From NCBI GenBank assembly GCA_015066345.1, contig SVOQ01000009.1, positions 24,748 to 88,747 of the forward strand: DNA of 64,000 bases, given 5' to 3'. Below the pieces are notes generated by a model. That model saw nothing but the letters and a program-made list of their open reading frames with translations, was not told the DNA's origin and did not search any database. The stretch is from Oscillospiraceae bacterium (lineage in GTDB: Bacteria > Bacillota > Clostridia > Oscillospirales > Acutalibacteraceae). Below are positions 19,858-29,666 of this stretch, piece by piece. Made by a program: the position numbers and the translations under genes. How positions within the stretch are numbered: the stretch's first letter is position 1; the number at the start of each line of letters is the position of its first letter.

Positions 19858-20103
19858 TTAGTCTGCTGTGTAGGGAAGAAGAGCTATCATTCTTGCTCTC
19901 TTAATAGCAGTAGTGAGCTCTCTCTGATGGTATGCACATGTACCTGTTACACGGCGGGGAAGGATTTTTGCTCTGTCGGATGTATAACGACGAAGTTTAG
20001 CAGCATCCTTATAGTCAATTTTTTCAACCTTCTCAACACAGAAAGCGCAAACTTTTTTGCGGCCTTTTTTGTTGGGACGGCGATCGCTTTTATCGTATGC
20101 CAT
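19858..20103 (-). CDS. rpsR: 30S ribosomal protein bS18
   Basis: [56 protein letters not shown]. Confidence 0.97.
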   Translation of the reverse strand: MAYDKSDRRPNKKGRKKVCAFCVEKVEKIDYKDAAKLRRYTSDRAKILPRRVTGTCAYHQRELTTAIKRARMIALLPYTAD

Positions 20104-20127
20104 AATTATATTTTCCTCCTGTTAGAA

Positions 20128-20559
20128 TCAGAACGGCAAGTCATCGTCATCAGCAACTGTGGCGAAATCATCTATGCTGCCGTTAGAGAAAGATGTAGCA
20201 GCTGTTTCGGTAGCTCTGGGAGCTGCACCGGTTGAAGACTCATTTTTAGAACCGCAGAAACTTACGTTATCGGCAATAATCTCAAATGTTGAACGTTTAA
20301 TACCGTCTTTCTCATAAGAACCGGTCTGAATAGCGCCCTGAACGGCAATCATAGAACCTTTTGAGAAATATCTTGTTACAAACTCAGCAGTCTGACGCCA
20401 TGCAACAACGTTGATGAAGTCGGCTTTTCTTTCTTCACCGGCTTTAACATAGCCACGGTCAACCGCAACAGTAAATCTTGTAACAGAAACACCTGAGGGA
20501 GTCTGGCGAAGTTCGGGATCGGCAGTAAGTCTGCCCATAATAACTGCGCAATTAAGCAT
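20128..20559 (-). CDS. ssb: Single-stranded DNA-binding protein
   Basis: MLNCAVIMGRLTADPELRQTPSGVSVTRFTVAVDR; acidic DDDLPF tail. Confidence 0.97.
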   Translation of the reverse strand: MLNCAVIMGRLTADPELRQTPSGVSVTRFTVAVDRGYVKAGEERKADFINVVAWRQTAEFVTRYFSKGSMIAVQGAIQTGSYEKDGIKRSTFEIIADNVSFCGSKNESSTGAAPRATETAATSFSNGSIDDFATVADDDDLPF

Positions 20560-20571
20560 CTTTCACACCTC

Positions 20572-20853
20572 TTATTTTTTAATTACCATTGAACGAAGAA
20601 CGCCGTCGGTGATACCGAGAACACGCTCAAGTTCTGCAGGGAAACCAGCTTCGCAAGTGTGGTTATAGAGAACATAGTAACCATCTTCTTCGTCGTTGAT
20701 GAGATATGCAAGTCTACGCTTACCCCACTCGTCAACGCTGTCGACAGTACCGTTCTTTTCCATCATTGCTTTGAACTTTTCAGCGAGAGTTTTAGCTGCC
20801 TCTTCACCGTTTGCTAAAGAGAAAACAATGATTGTTTCGTAACTGTTTGACAT
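20572..20853 (-). CDS. rpsF: 30S ribosomal protein bS6
   Basis: MSNSYETIIVFSL.. start at 20853 behind AAGGAGGT; rpsF-ssb-rpsR order. Confidence 0.95.
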   Translation of the reverse strand: MSNSYETIIVFSLANGEEAAKTLAEKFKAMMEKNGTVDSVDEWGKRRLAYLINDEEDGYYVLYNHTCEAGFPAELERVLGITDGVLRSMVIKK

Positions 20854-20984
20854 CGTTCGCACCTCCTTATGGACTCCGGCTCTTATAGATATCGATTTAA
20901 GAGCAAGGAAATAATCGCCGCGGACACACCGCGACGATTACGAATTATAACACTATTCAAACAATAAGTCAAGTCTTTTATTAA

Positions 20985-22931
20985 TTATTTCAAAAGCAAG
21001 CCTATACCCAACTGGTCAAGCAATGCCATAAACCACTCATATATAAAACTTACAATATTCGAAAGACCGGTATTTACGAGTATTTCGTCCGTATCTTCAC
21101 CAATAGCATTTTTAAAACCGATAACATAATCTGCATCAACAAAGGGATTTTCCTCGTCATAAACAACTGCGGGACCGTTCATTATCTTAAAGTTGCATAC
21201 CCTCTCGCCTATGAGAGATGTTGTATTATCAACCATTTCATAATTAACTTTAACCTGCATAAGTGCATTGCTTACCTGGGGAATTTTACCTGTAAGTTGA
21301 ACCTTAATCTCCTTACCGGGTTGTATTTCCTTCATACCCATTGTATGTGCCACAAGGTCCGCACCTGCAAAAATAACAGAAGTTACTTTAACAGGATAAT
21401 TATGAGAAAGATTTTTAATAATTATATAATCATCCTGAGAACCCACAAAACCTTCTGCACTCTTATCAAATCTTACTGAAACGGCATAGTTTGTATTAGT
21501 GGATTCGTGGAACTGAGGATACTCAGGGTTGGAGTGAACATTTACAATTTCATCCGTAAGAAGATTTTTTAATGCAAGACTTCTCGAATAGGGGTCATGG
21601 AAGGTCATTCCGTGGAAAAGACCATAAACATACCATGTGTTTTCAGGAAGATATGCTGTGGATGCATCAACCTCAAAGGAGGGTGAAACGTGGTCATGAG
21701 CGGGGTCTGAACACATTGAGCCAACACCCGTATAACCATCATTGAAACGTTCACCATAAGCAGCACAAATAGCACCTGTGGAATCCGCTACTCTTATAAG
21801 AGCATCGCCGTTAGTTCTTAGACCACTGACACAAGGAACATCAGTACCTGCAATTATTGAAATATTTATACCGTAATCATTGACGCACTTCTGAAGATTG
21901 GTATGGAAATTAGCCATAATATCATAATGGACCATATCGGTTTTCGCGATTATTGCTGCACTTTCAACGGGGTCGAGCCTTTCCGCTTTCAACTCATCAT
22001 AATATTCAAGGGGTATAAAATCCCATATACTTCCCCAATAACCCGCTACATTATATATGTATGGAAGTGCGTGTTTAACAACTTCATCGAGGAAGCCCAA
22101 TTGTTGAGCCTCAAGAAGCCACTCATATTTACCATCCGCATCAAAACCGTGTTCCAGATAATGCACTATCATATATTCATCAATTGCAACATCACCCGTC
22201 ATAAGGTCAAGGGCAAGACCTGCACCGCCAATAGCCGGAACGGTAAGCACTGCATTATCAACATCCTGCTTATATCCGAAAAGAGAAAGATATACCGCCG
22301 AAACCTGACCGCCATGGGATACTGCAATAATATTGACCTTATCTTTACCTGTATATTCTTTCACTTTTTGAATATACTCATCAAGACCAACAGCACAATC
22401 ATAGACACTCTGTCGCCAGTCGTTGGTATAGAAAAACATATTTTCTTCACCTACGTACTCGGCAATTTCGTATGAAATTTTATCTTCGTTTATATACTCA
22501 AGAGGAAGTCCATTGTCAAGAATATATTTCATATTCGTTTCTTCGATAGACGTATTTTCCACCTGAATATTGTATTTACTTGTACCGTCGGGGTTTATTT
22601 TCATATATTCGAGCTCGGCTTCGATTTCTTCGCCAAGTGTCTCACCCAAATATTGAGCATCACCTTTAGCGGTAAGAACAAGACCTTTACCCAAATCATA
22701 TATACGATTTATAACTCTGTTTAAAACGGAGTTCATATCAAGACCCCAAATTCTTGTTCTCTCGCCGTTTTCATCAACGCGAACAAGTTCGGAGCTACTG
22801 TAACCCGCAACCATTATAACGGGGTAATCACTGATTGCACCCTCAAACTGAACTGCCGCACCTACAGTTGTAACAAAAACTGAGCACAGAAGAACTATAC
22901 TAAGAATTAAGGATAAACTTTTTTTAAACAT
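20985..22931 (-). CDS. Secreted alpha/beta-hydrolase (lipase/LCAT-like)
   Basis: Signal peptide; VNIIAVSHGGQVSAVYLSLFG nucleophile elbow; AAAGGAG upstream of ATG 22931. Confidence 0.75.
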   Translation of the reverse strand: MFKKSLSLILSIVLLCSVFVTTVGAAVQFEGAISDYPVIMVAGYSSSELVRVDENGERTRIWGLDMNSVLNRVINRIYDLGKGLVLTAKGDAQYLGETLGEEIEAELEYMKINPDGTSKYNIQVENTSIEETNMKYILDNGLPLEYINEDKISYEIAEYVGEENMFFYTNDWRQSVYDCAVGLDEYIQKVKEYTGKDKVNIIAVSHGGQVSAVYLSLFGYKQDVDNAVLTVPAIGGAGLALDLMTGDVAIDEYMIVHYLEHGFDADGKYEWLLEAQQLGFLDEVVKHALPYIYNVAGYWGSIWDFIPLEYYDELKAERLDPVESAAIIAKTDMVHYDIMANFHTNLQKCVNDYGINISIIAGTDVPCVSGLRTNGDALIRVADSTGAICAAYGERFNDGYTGVGSMCSDPAHDHVSPSFEVDASTAYLPENTWYVYGLFHGMTFHDPYSRSLALKNLLTDEIVNVHSNPEYPQFHESTNTNYAVSVRFDKSAEGFVGSQDDYIIIKNLSHNYPVKVTSVIFAGADLVAHTMGMKEIQPGKEIKVQLTGKIPQVSNALMQVKVNYEMVDNTTSLIGERVCNFKIMNGPAVVYDEENPFVDADYVIGFKNAIGEDTDEILVNTGLSNIVSFIYEWFMALLDQLGIGLLLK

Positions 22932-23096
22932 ACCGTACACTCCTTTTAAAAAAGTACCATATATGGCGATTATAACAATGGTATGTTAAATTTTCAATAA
23001 AAAATCAAATTATTTATTACAAAAAGAAAGCTATATTCTTAGCAAATTTACATAAAAAACAGTCACAAGGTGTTTTAAAACCCTGTGACCGTAAAA

Positions 23097-23876
23097 TTAA
23101 TCTTCGAATTTAGATATAAATGCTTTGGTTCTTTCGGATTTAGGATTATCGAAAACCTCCTCAGGTGTACCCGCCTCTTCAATAACGCCGTTATCCATAA
23201 AAATAACCTTTGAAGAAACCGCCTTTGCAAAGGACATTTCATGAGTAACAATAACCATTGTTACGTTTTCCTCCGCAAGACCTTTTATAACTTTAAGAAT
23301 TTCACCTGTAAGCTCAGGGTCGAGAGCGGATGTAGGCTCGTCAAAGAACAAAACCTTAGGCTCCATAATCAACGCTCTGGCAATGGAAACACGTTGTTTC
23401 TGTCCGCCTGAAAGTTCGCAGGGATAGTTGTTTATCTTTTCCAAAAGACCAACTTTACCTAAAAGAACTTTTGCCTTTTCCTCAATTTCTGCAACAATCT
23501 GCCTCTTGTTGTGCTTATAATCTTCCCTTTCTTTTGCGAGAAGTTTAGCCGCAAGAGTTACATTATCGAGAACATTGTATTGGGGAAAAAGGTGAAAATC
23601 CTGAAAAACAAGGCCAACAAGAAGTTGTCTTTTGCGTTTTTCGGCGGCGGTTTCTTTTTTGATTTTCTCATCAAAGAAAACATTTCCCGCAACATTTATA
23701 TAGCCACTATCGGCAGTTTCAAGTTGGTTTATACAACGAAGAATAGTTGTTTTACCGCTACCGGATGAACCGATAATACTTAAAACTTCACCCTCTTCAA
23801 GAGTAAAACTGACACCCTTTAAAACCTCGGTTTTTCCGAAGCTTTTTTTCAAATCTTTTACTTCAAGTATTGACAT
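23097..23876 (-). CDS. Polar amino acid ABC transporter, ATP-binding protein
   Basis: GSSGSGKTT Walker [29 protein letters not shown]. Confidence 0.94.
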   Translation of the reverse strand: MSILEVKDLKKSFGKTEVLKGVSFTLEEGEVLSIIGSSGSGKTTILRCINQLETADSGYINVAGNVFFDEKIKKETAAEKRKRQLLVGLVFQDFHLFPQYNVLDNVTLAAKLLAKEREDYKHNKRQIVAEIEEKAKVLLGKVGLLEKINNYPCELSGGQKQRVSIARALIMEPKVLFFDEPTSALDPELTGEILKVIKGLAEENVTMVIVTHEMSFAKAVSSKVIFMDNGVIEEAGTPEEVFDNPKSERTKAFISKFED

Positions 23877-23896
23877 ATAAAAAGCTCCTTTCCCCT

Positions 23897-24607
23897 TTAG
23901 GTCTTATAGTAATCAAGTTTCTTCTCAATTTTACCGAAAATAACAGTAAGCAAGCCATTGAATGCAAGATAGAAAATACCTGTTGCAAGTAAGGGCCACA
24001 ACAAACCATTAAGTTTAATGAATACTTCGCCCGCCCAGATAAGTTCATAAATTGAAATAACTCTTGCAAGAGAGGTATCCTTAACAAGCGTAATTATTTC
24101 GTTACTCATGGGTGGAAGAATTCTCTTAACCACCTGCATTAAAACAACTTTAAAGAACGCTTGTGTTTTAGTCATACCGAGAACCTGACAAGCCTCGTAC
24201 TGTCCTTTTGAAATACTTTCGATACCGCCACGATAGATTTCAGAAAAATAACAAGCATAATTTAATGAGAATGACACGATAACCGCAACGAATCTGTCCA
24301 TAACGTGCCAGGTAGCCATCCACTCAATAAAAAAGTTGGGATTTTCAATCCCCTGCGCCCATGTAGCAAGAAGACCCGGACCGTAGAATATAACAATAAG
24401 TTGAAGCACCAAAGGTGTTCCTCTTATAACCGCAACAAGGGTCTTAACCGCAAATTTCAAAGGTTTGAACTTGCTCATAGAACCAAAACTGAGTACTAAT
24501 CCCGCAGGTAACGATATAAGAAGTGTTAAGAAAAATATTTCTAAGGTTACCACGAAACCATCCGCAAGTCGCGGAATGACAGTCTCTAATATTTCTCGTT
24601 CAAACAT
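23897..24607 (-). CDS. Amino acid ABC transporter permease (His/Glu/Gln type)
   Basis: [48 protein letters not shown]. Confidence 0.93.
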   Translation of the reverse strand: MFEREILETVIPRLADGFVVTLEIFFLTLLISLPAGLVLSFGSMSKFKPLKFAVKTLVAVIRGTPLVLQLIVIFYGPGLLATWAQGIENPNFFIEWMATWHVMDRFVAVIVSFSLNYACYFSEIYRGGIESISKGQYEACQVLGMTKTQAFFKVVLMQVVKRILPPMSNEIITLVKDTSLARVISIYELIWAGEVFIKLNGLLWPLLATGIFYLAFNGLLTVIFGKIEKKLDYYKT

Positions 24608-24687
24608 AGAATTTTCTCCATTTTACGCAACATTACGGCAGAGTGCCGTAAAGCCCTCTGCCGTAAGTTATTAAATTAACTCAAAAA

Positions 24688-25512
24688 TTACTCAGCAAGA
24701 GTAAGGTTGTATTTCTTTGCGAGTGCATCAAGTGTACCGTCAGCTTTGAGTTCGTTGATAATCTTCTGAACTTCATCAGCTGTATCAGCACCTTTTCTGA
24801 AACCGATACCATAGAATTCCTCAGAAAGAGAACCTGTATATGTGAGAGCTTCGTAATCTGTGCCTTCACCAGTCATAGCCTTAGCCATTGTGATGTCGAT
24901 AACACAAGCATCAACTGCACCTGACTGAACTTCAAGAAGAGCATCAGCCTGAGCTTTTACGGGAACTGCATTAAGTTTTAATGCAACAACTTCTTTTTCA
25001 CCTGCAGAACCGCTTTCAACAGCAATGTCTGCATCCTTTAAATCTTCAGCAGTTTTATATTTTTCTGCATTTTCTGCTTTTGTTACGATTACCTGTGCGT
25101 TAACAACATAGGGGTCGCTGATTGACATAGCACCTTTAAGTTCGTCTGTGATTGTCATACCGTTCCATACACAGTCGATTGTCTTAGAGTCAAGTTCGTT
25201 AACTTTCATACCCCAGTCAGCAATAATAAAGAATTCTGCTTCAACACCAAGTTTCTCACAAACTGCTTCAGCAAATTCTGTATCGAAACCAACAAGTTTG
25301 TCGCCCTCATAGTAGTTCATAGGTGCATACTCTGTGATACCGATAACCATTTTGCCTTTTTCTTTGATGTAAGCAAGGTCGGAAGTTTCTGTAGCAGGAG
25401 CTTTTGTTGTTTCATCGTTTTTTGCAGGTTCATTGCCGCAAGCTGCGAATGCGCAAACAACACCGCAAACGAGAACAATGCTCATTACGATAGCTAAAAT
25501 TTTCTTTTTCAT
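24688..25512 (-). CDS. Amino acid ABC transporter substrate-binding lipoprotein
   Basis: MKKKILAIVMSIVLVCGVVCAFAACG lipobox; SBP_bac_3 features; GGAGG upstream of 25512. Confidence 0.92.
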   Translation of the reverse strand: MKKKILAIVMSIVLVCGVVCAFAACGNEPAKNDETTKAPATETSDLAYIKEKGKMVIGITEYAPMNYYEGDKLVGFDTEFAEAVCEKLGVEAEFFIIADWGMKVNELDSKTIDCVWNGMTITDELKGAMSISDPYVVNAQVIVTKAENAEKYKTAEDLKDADIAVESGSAGEKEVVALKLNAVPVKAQADALLEVQSGAVDACVIDITMAKAMTGEGTDYEALTYTGSLSEEFYGIGFRKGADTADEVQKIINELKADGTLDALAKKYNLTLAE

Positions 25513-25774
25513 AATTGTTTCCTCCATAGCGGAAATACACCGCTTTTTATTTTGTGGTGGTATTTTAGCACTTTAACGCGCTAAAGTAAAGAGTTTTTTT
25601 GAAAAATGTTGATGTTTGTATATTGTGCCATATACACATTCAACAATAGCACCGTTGTTTGTATAATTACACCAATCAGCATCACATTAAAATTGATATA
25701 CTTTATCTAAACGGTACGCATAGATGCGTACCTTACTGTTGTTCTATCTAACTGAAGAATAATGGTAAGAGAAC

Positions 25775-25842
25775 TACCCACCACCCCGCCTACGGCGGTG
25801 TCCCCCTCCCTATCCGCCAAGGCGGACAGGGATGATAAGCTT
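25775..25842. repeat. Dual-hairpin repeat, second member of the T-box-inserted family
   Basis: CCACCccgcctacggcGGTGtCCCCCTCCCTatccgccaaggcggacAGGG. Confidence 0.6.
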
Positions 25843-25870
25843 TCGTGTTACAACTACTCAATCTATAATC

Positions 25871-25920
25871 GGCACGAAGTGCCCCTTAACTCCTCATTCC
25901 TCACTCCTCATTCCTAATTA
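25871..25920. repeat. GCACGAAGTGCCCCTTAA-headed short-period repeat (copy 1)
   Basis: ggcacgaagtgccccttaactcctcattcctcactcctcattcctaatta. Confidence 0.6.
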
Positions 25921-25943
25921 AAAAACGCCTGAGCCATAGTTGC

Positions 25944-26762
25944 TCAGACGTTTTTAAGTATTCCGTAAAAGTGGATAACATTCATGTCCTCTTCCATATC
26001 AAGTCCGTGTCCGCCGCAGTCACCGTCAATTTCGTGACAACCGTGGTCGGGCATAAAGCCATAAAAGACATTGTGGCTTTTCCATTTTTCTTTTATTGTA
26101 TCAACCATTTCACAATAAAAGTCAAGATTCATTTGGAGAGCCGCCATTGCCTCCGGGGCTTCTGGTCCTGTTTTATGCATTGTGCCGTCGTAATTACCAT
26201 TATAAATAACTATTAAATCGTAGTTGTCCTCGTCAATGATTGCCATTGCCTTTTCATTTACCTCTTCGGGAGTTTCATAAATGAAGTAATCCATATCTCT
26301 CTCAAGGAAAATTTTTGAAATACTGTCACCCGAGGTTGAAATAATAGCGCATCTTTTACCTGCATTAATAAAACTATCAAAAATTGTTTCCGTAGTAAGC
26401 ACGGGCTTTTCATAACGCTTAATGCCATGAACATCGGGCATAACACCGGTATACATTGAAGCAAAGCAAACAGGAGTTACGCTTGGCATTACCGAAAGCA
26501 TAGGAACACTAATATCCGAGTGAAGAATTGCATCGGTAAATTTATCGGTGTATTTCTGATAAAGCCACAAAGCAACTGCGTCGGGGTTGTAGAAAATTAC
26601 CCTGTCACATTTTGCACCGTTTAACTTTTGGTTTGCGAGGGCATCAACAATCGGATTAACCTTTTCACAACCCGGGTTTTCTTCAATACCAAAAAGCTTT
26701 AAGGCTGTGTTTTTTACGGATGATATACAAATTGAATTATAAAGCTCGGACATACAATTCAC
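25944..26762 (-). CDS. Type I phosphodiesterase/nucleotide pyrophosphatase (alkaline phosphatase superfamily)
   Basis: MPSVTPVCFASMYTGVMPDVHGIKRYEKP; FYGFMPDHGCHEIDGDCGGHG. Confidence 0.85.
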   Translation of the reverse strand: MNCMSELYNSICISSVKNTALKLFGIEENPGCEKVNPIVDALANQKLNGAKCDRVIFYNPDAVALWLYQKYTDKFTDAILHSDISVPMLSVMPSVTPVCFASMYTGVMPDVHGIKRYEKPVLTTETIFDSFINAGKRCAIISTSGDSISKIFLERDMDYFIYETPEEVNEKAMAIIDEDNYDLIVIYNGNYDGTMHKTGPEAPEAMAALQMNLDFYCEMVDTIKEKWKSHNVFYGFMPDHGCHEIDGDCGGHGLDMEEDMNVIHFYGILKNV

Positions 26763-26764
26763 CC

Positions 26765-27745
26765 TTATAACATCATTTTTCTAAGTTCTTCACCGCTTTT
26801 ATCCGAAAGGTACGCAGGGGGAATATCAAAAACAGTTTTACAACCACTGAAGCCCTCTTTATTAAGACGGTATGCGGCTCTGGCATAAGCGACAATTACA
26901 CAGGATGTAAACTCAGGGTTGGAGTCGAGTTTAAGACTGTATTCTATAACATTATTATGCTCAAGATTCTGTCCCGTTTTACCTGTTCTTATAACGAAAC
27001 CGCCGTGGGGAATACCCTTATGGTCACGGTCAAGTTCTTCCTGAGAAATGAAATGAACAGTTGTATCATATTCGTCGAAATAGTTTTTCATTGTAACTAT
27101 ATCGTTTTCGATTCTCTTAAGGTCTGCACCCTCCTCAGCTACAACGAAGCATTCTCTTGTATGCTTCTGTCTTGTAGTAAGTTCGGGTTGAGAACCGCTT
27201 CTTACGGCTTCAAGAGCCTCTTCAACGGGGATGGTATACTGTCTTGCATCAAGTACGCCCTCAACACGTCTTATAGCGTCCGAGTGACCCTGGCTTACAC
27301 CCTTGCCCCAGAAAGTATAGTCCGCACCGTCTTTAAGGATACAACTGCCGTAAAGTCTGTTAAGCGAGAACATACCCGGGTCCCAACCAACGGAAATAAC
27401 ACCGATTTTACCGCTTTCCTTTGCAGCCGAATCGACATTTGCAAAATGCTCGGGAATTTTTTTGTGGGTATCAAAGCTATCAACAACGTTAAAATATTTT
27501 GCCATAGCGGGGGTCTGCTCGGGTAAGTCCGTAGCACTGCCGCCACACATAATCAATACATCAACATCATCTTTATGGTTTAAAATATCATCAACTCTGT
27601 ATACGGGAGCACCTGAAATTGTTTTGACGGTTTCGGGGTCACGTCTTGTAAAAACGCAGGTTACCTCCATATCATCATTCTGTTTTACGGCACATTCAAC
27701 ACCTCGTGCTATATTGCCGTAGCCGTAAAGACCAATTTTAATCAT
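26765..27745 (-). CDS. ddh: meso-diaminopimelate D-dehydrogenase
   Basis: MIKIGLYGYGNIARGVECAVKQNDDMEVTCVFTRRDPETV; SVGWDPGMFSLNRLYG; QGHSDAIRRVEGV. Confidence 0.93.
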   Translation of the reverse strand: MIKIGLYGYGNIARGVECAVKQNDDMEVTCVFTRRDPETVKTISGAPVYRVDDILNHKDDVDVLIMCGGSATDLPEQTPAMAKYFNVVDSFDTHKKIPEHFANVDSAAKESGKIGVISVGWDPGMFSLNRLYGSCILKDGADYTFWGKGVSQGHSDAIRRVEGVLDARQYTIPVEEALEAVRSGSQPELTTRQKHTRECFVVAEEGADLKRIENDIVTMKNYFDEYDTTVHFISQEELDRDHKGIPHGGFVIRTGKTGQNLEHNNVIEYSLKLDSNPEFTSCVIVAYARAAYRLNKEGFSGCKTVFDIPPAYLSDKSGEELRKMML

Positions 27746-27919
27746 TTATATCACTCCATTCAGGGAAATACAAAAATACGGTAATTATTTTATTACTATG
27801 ATTTTTTGCAGTCAAGATTTTTTTATTAAATTTCAGGATTTTTTAATGCGTTATTACGCAAAGCATGCAGATTCATCTGCAATTTATGAGTTCAAAACTC
27901 AAATCATACCAAAGGCAAA

Positions 27920-29080
27920 TCATTTTATAAGCAACACTACCGTCTCCACATGATTTGTATAGGGAAACATATCCACCGGCTGAATCTTCTTCACCTTATA
28001 ACCGTTTTTAGTAAGGAAATACAAGTCCCTTTGCTGAGTTTCGGGGTTACAGGAGATGTAAACTATTTTTTCGGGAGCAAGTGAGAGGGCACAGGATAAA
28101 AACTTTTTGTCGCTACCTGCTCTCGGTGGGTCCATAAAAAGAACGTCGCATTTTTCTCCCTGTTCTTTCATTGAAACCATAAAATCTCCTGCATCGGCAC
28201 AGTAGAAACTTATATTTTCAATGTCATTTATTTTCGCATTCACCTTTGCATCTCTTACCGCATCGGGGTTGACCTCAACACCGATTACTTCCCCTGCACT
28301 TTTTGATGCAACGATACCGATTGTACCTATTCCGCAATAGGCATCAATAACTCTTTCTTTACCCGTAAGCCCTGCGAATTCCACCGCTTTTCCGTAAAGC
28401 ACCTCGGTCTGCACGGGGTTTATCTGATAAAATGATTTAGGTGAAATTCTGAAACGGCAACCGCAGAGTATATCTTCGATATACCCTTTACCGTAAAGAA
28501 CAGTTTCTTTATCACCGAGCACCATACTTGTGAATTTATTGTTTATATTCTGCACTATGGTTGTAATATCGGGATGAAGATTTAAAAGCTCTTTTACGAA
28601 GGCATTTTTAGAGGGAAAAACGGACGTACCCGTAACAAGCACAACCATAATTTCGTTAGTTGTAAAACCGCGTTTTACAAGCACGTGACGAAGAAAGCCC
28701 CTCCCATTTTTCTCATCGTAAACGGTTAACTTAAAGCTTTTAACAAGCTTTCGGATTGTCAGGATTATTTCATCCGCCTTTTTGTCCTCAATAAGGCAGT
28801 AATCCGTCTTAACAATATTATGGGTACTGGATTGATATACACCCGATATTATTTCACCGCCACGGGTTCTGCCGAAAGCTGCCTGAACCTTGTTACGGTA
28901 GTGAAAGGGTGTTTCCATACCGATTATGGAATTCACCCTATGAAAACCCGAAAGAATTTTGACCACTTTAGCCTGTTTATAACGCAACTGCTCCTCGTAG
29001 GTCATATTCATAAGCTGACAACCGCCACATTTACGTGAAACGGGACAGATACGGGTATTGTTTTTGTCTTTTTGTGTCAT
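27920..29080 (-). CDS. 23S rRNA (uracil-C5)-methyltransferase, TrmA/RlmD family
   Basis: Cys cluster CPVSRKCGGCQLMNM; VIDAYCGIGTIG; FMDPPRAGSDKKF; VYISCNPETQQRDL. Confidence 0.92.
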   Translation of the reverse strand: MTQKDKNNTRICPVSRKCGGCQLMNMTYEEQLRYKQAKVVKILSGFHRVNSIIGMETPFHYRNKVQAAFGRTRGGEIISGVYQSSTHNIVKTDYCLIEDKKADEIILTIRKLVKSFKLTVYDEKNGRGFLRHVLVKRGFTTNEIMVVLVTGTSVFPSKNAFVKELLNLHPDITTIVQNINNKFTSMVLGDKETVLYGKGYIEDILCGCRFRISPKSFYQINPVQTEVLYGKAVEFAGLTGKERVIDAYCGIGTIGIVASKSAGEVIGVEVNPDAVRDAKVNAKINDIENISFYCADAGDFMVSMKEQGEKCDVLFMDPPRAGSDKKFLSCALSLAPEKIVYISCNPETQQRDLYFLTKNGYKVKKIQPVDMFPYTNHVETVVLLIK

Positions 29081-29081
29081 T

Positions 29082-29567
29082 TTAGTTTCCTTTTTTCGCA
29101 GAAGTATTTGTGTTCATACTGTTTCTGTAAACAACGAAACGGCAATATAAGAATTCCGAAACCATATTACAAAGCATAGTTACACCAAGCACAATATATT
29201 CACCGAATTCCCACGGAATTTTGGGTGTTACAATCTCGCCCAAAATTGTTGAAACGGGAGTAAACACACAGTAAAAGCCGAAAACCTTAAGCATTGCTAT
29301 GGGTATATTAGTCGCAGATTTAAATGTAAATTTACGGTTTACGGTGAAATTCCAAAGAATTGATAAAATCAACGCAACAAGATAATATGCACCGTACTCA
29401 CTTTCAAAAAACCATTTTGTGAAAGCATTATTACCCTGAATATCGGGCATAAGTTCATTTAGGAGTGTAAAGCTCACTACCTGAATTATACCTGCCGATG
29501 CTGAAAACAAAGCGAATTTTACCGCCTGTAAAATATTGTCTTTCTTGCTCAAAGTATTATTTGCCAC
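29082..29567 (-). CDS. GtrA-like family membrane protein
   Basis: GTG start at 29567 behind GGGGTG; FALFSASAGIIQVVSFTLLNEL; NFTVNRKFTFKSA. Confidence 0.8.
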   Translation of the reverse strand: MANNTLSKKDNILQAVKFALFSASAGIIQVVSFTLLNELMPDIQGNNAFTKWFFESEYGAYYLVALILSILWNFTVNRKFTFKSATNIPIAMLKVFGFYCVFTPVSTILGEIVTPKIPWEFGEYIVLGVTMLCNMVSEFLYCRFVVYRNSMNTNTSAKKGN

Positions 29568-29666
29568 AAGAACACCCCATAATCTAAAATTTATCAATTG
29601 AATTATAGCACACACATATAAAAAAATAAAGCGTTGCAGATAAAAATACCTGCAACGCCTATGGGA

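Noticed and set aside
19246-19861. Overlapping ORFs 19246..19824 (-) and 19454..19861 (+) with internally repeated peptides
   Set aside because: Peptide repeats follow from the 204-bp DNA duplication; the unit contains terminator hairpins and there is no convincing RBS.
27840-27910. Short hairpins gcagattcatctgc and gagttcaaaactc downstream of ddh promoter region
   Set aside because: Vaguely like the 204-bp repeat module (TGCAGATT) but too short and divergent to assign.
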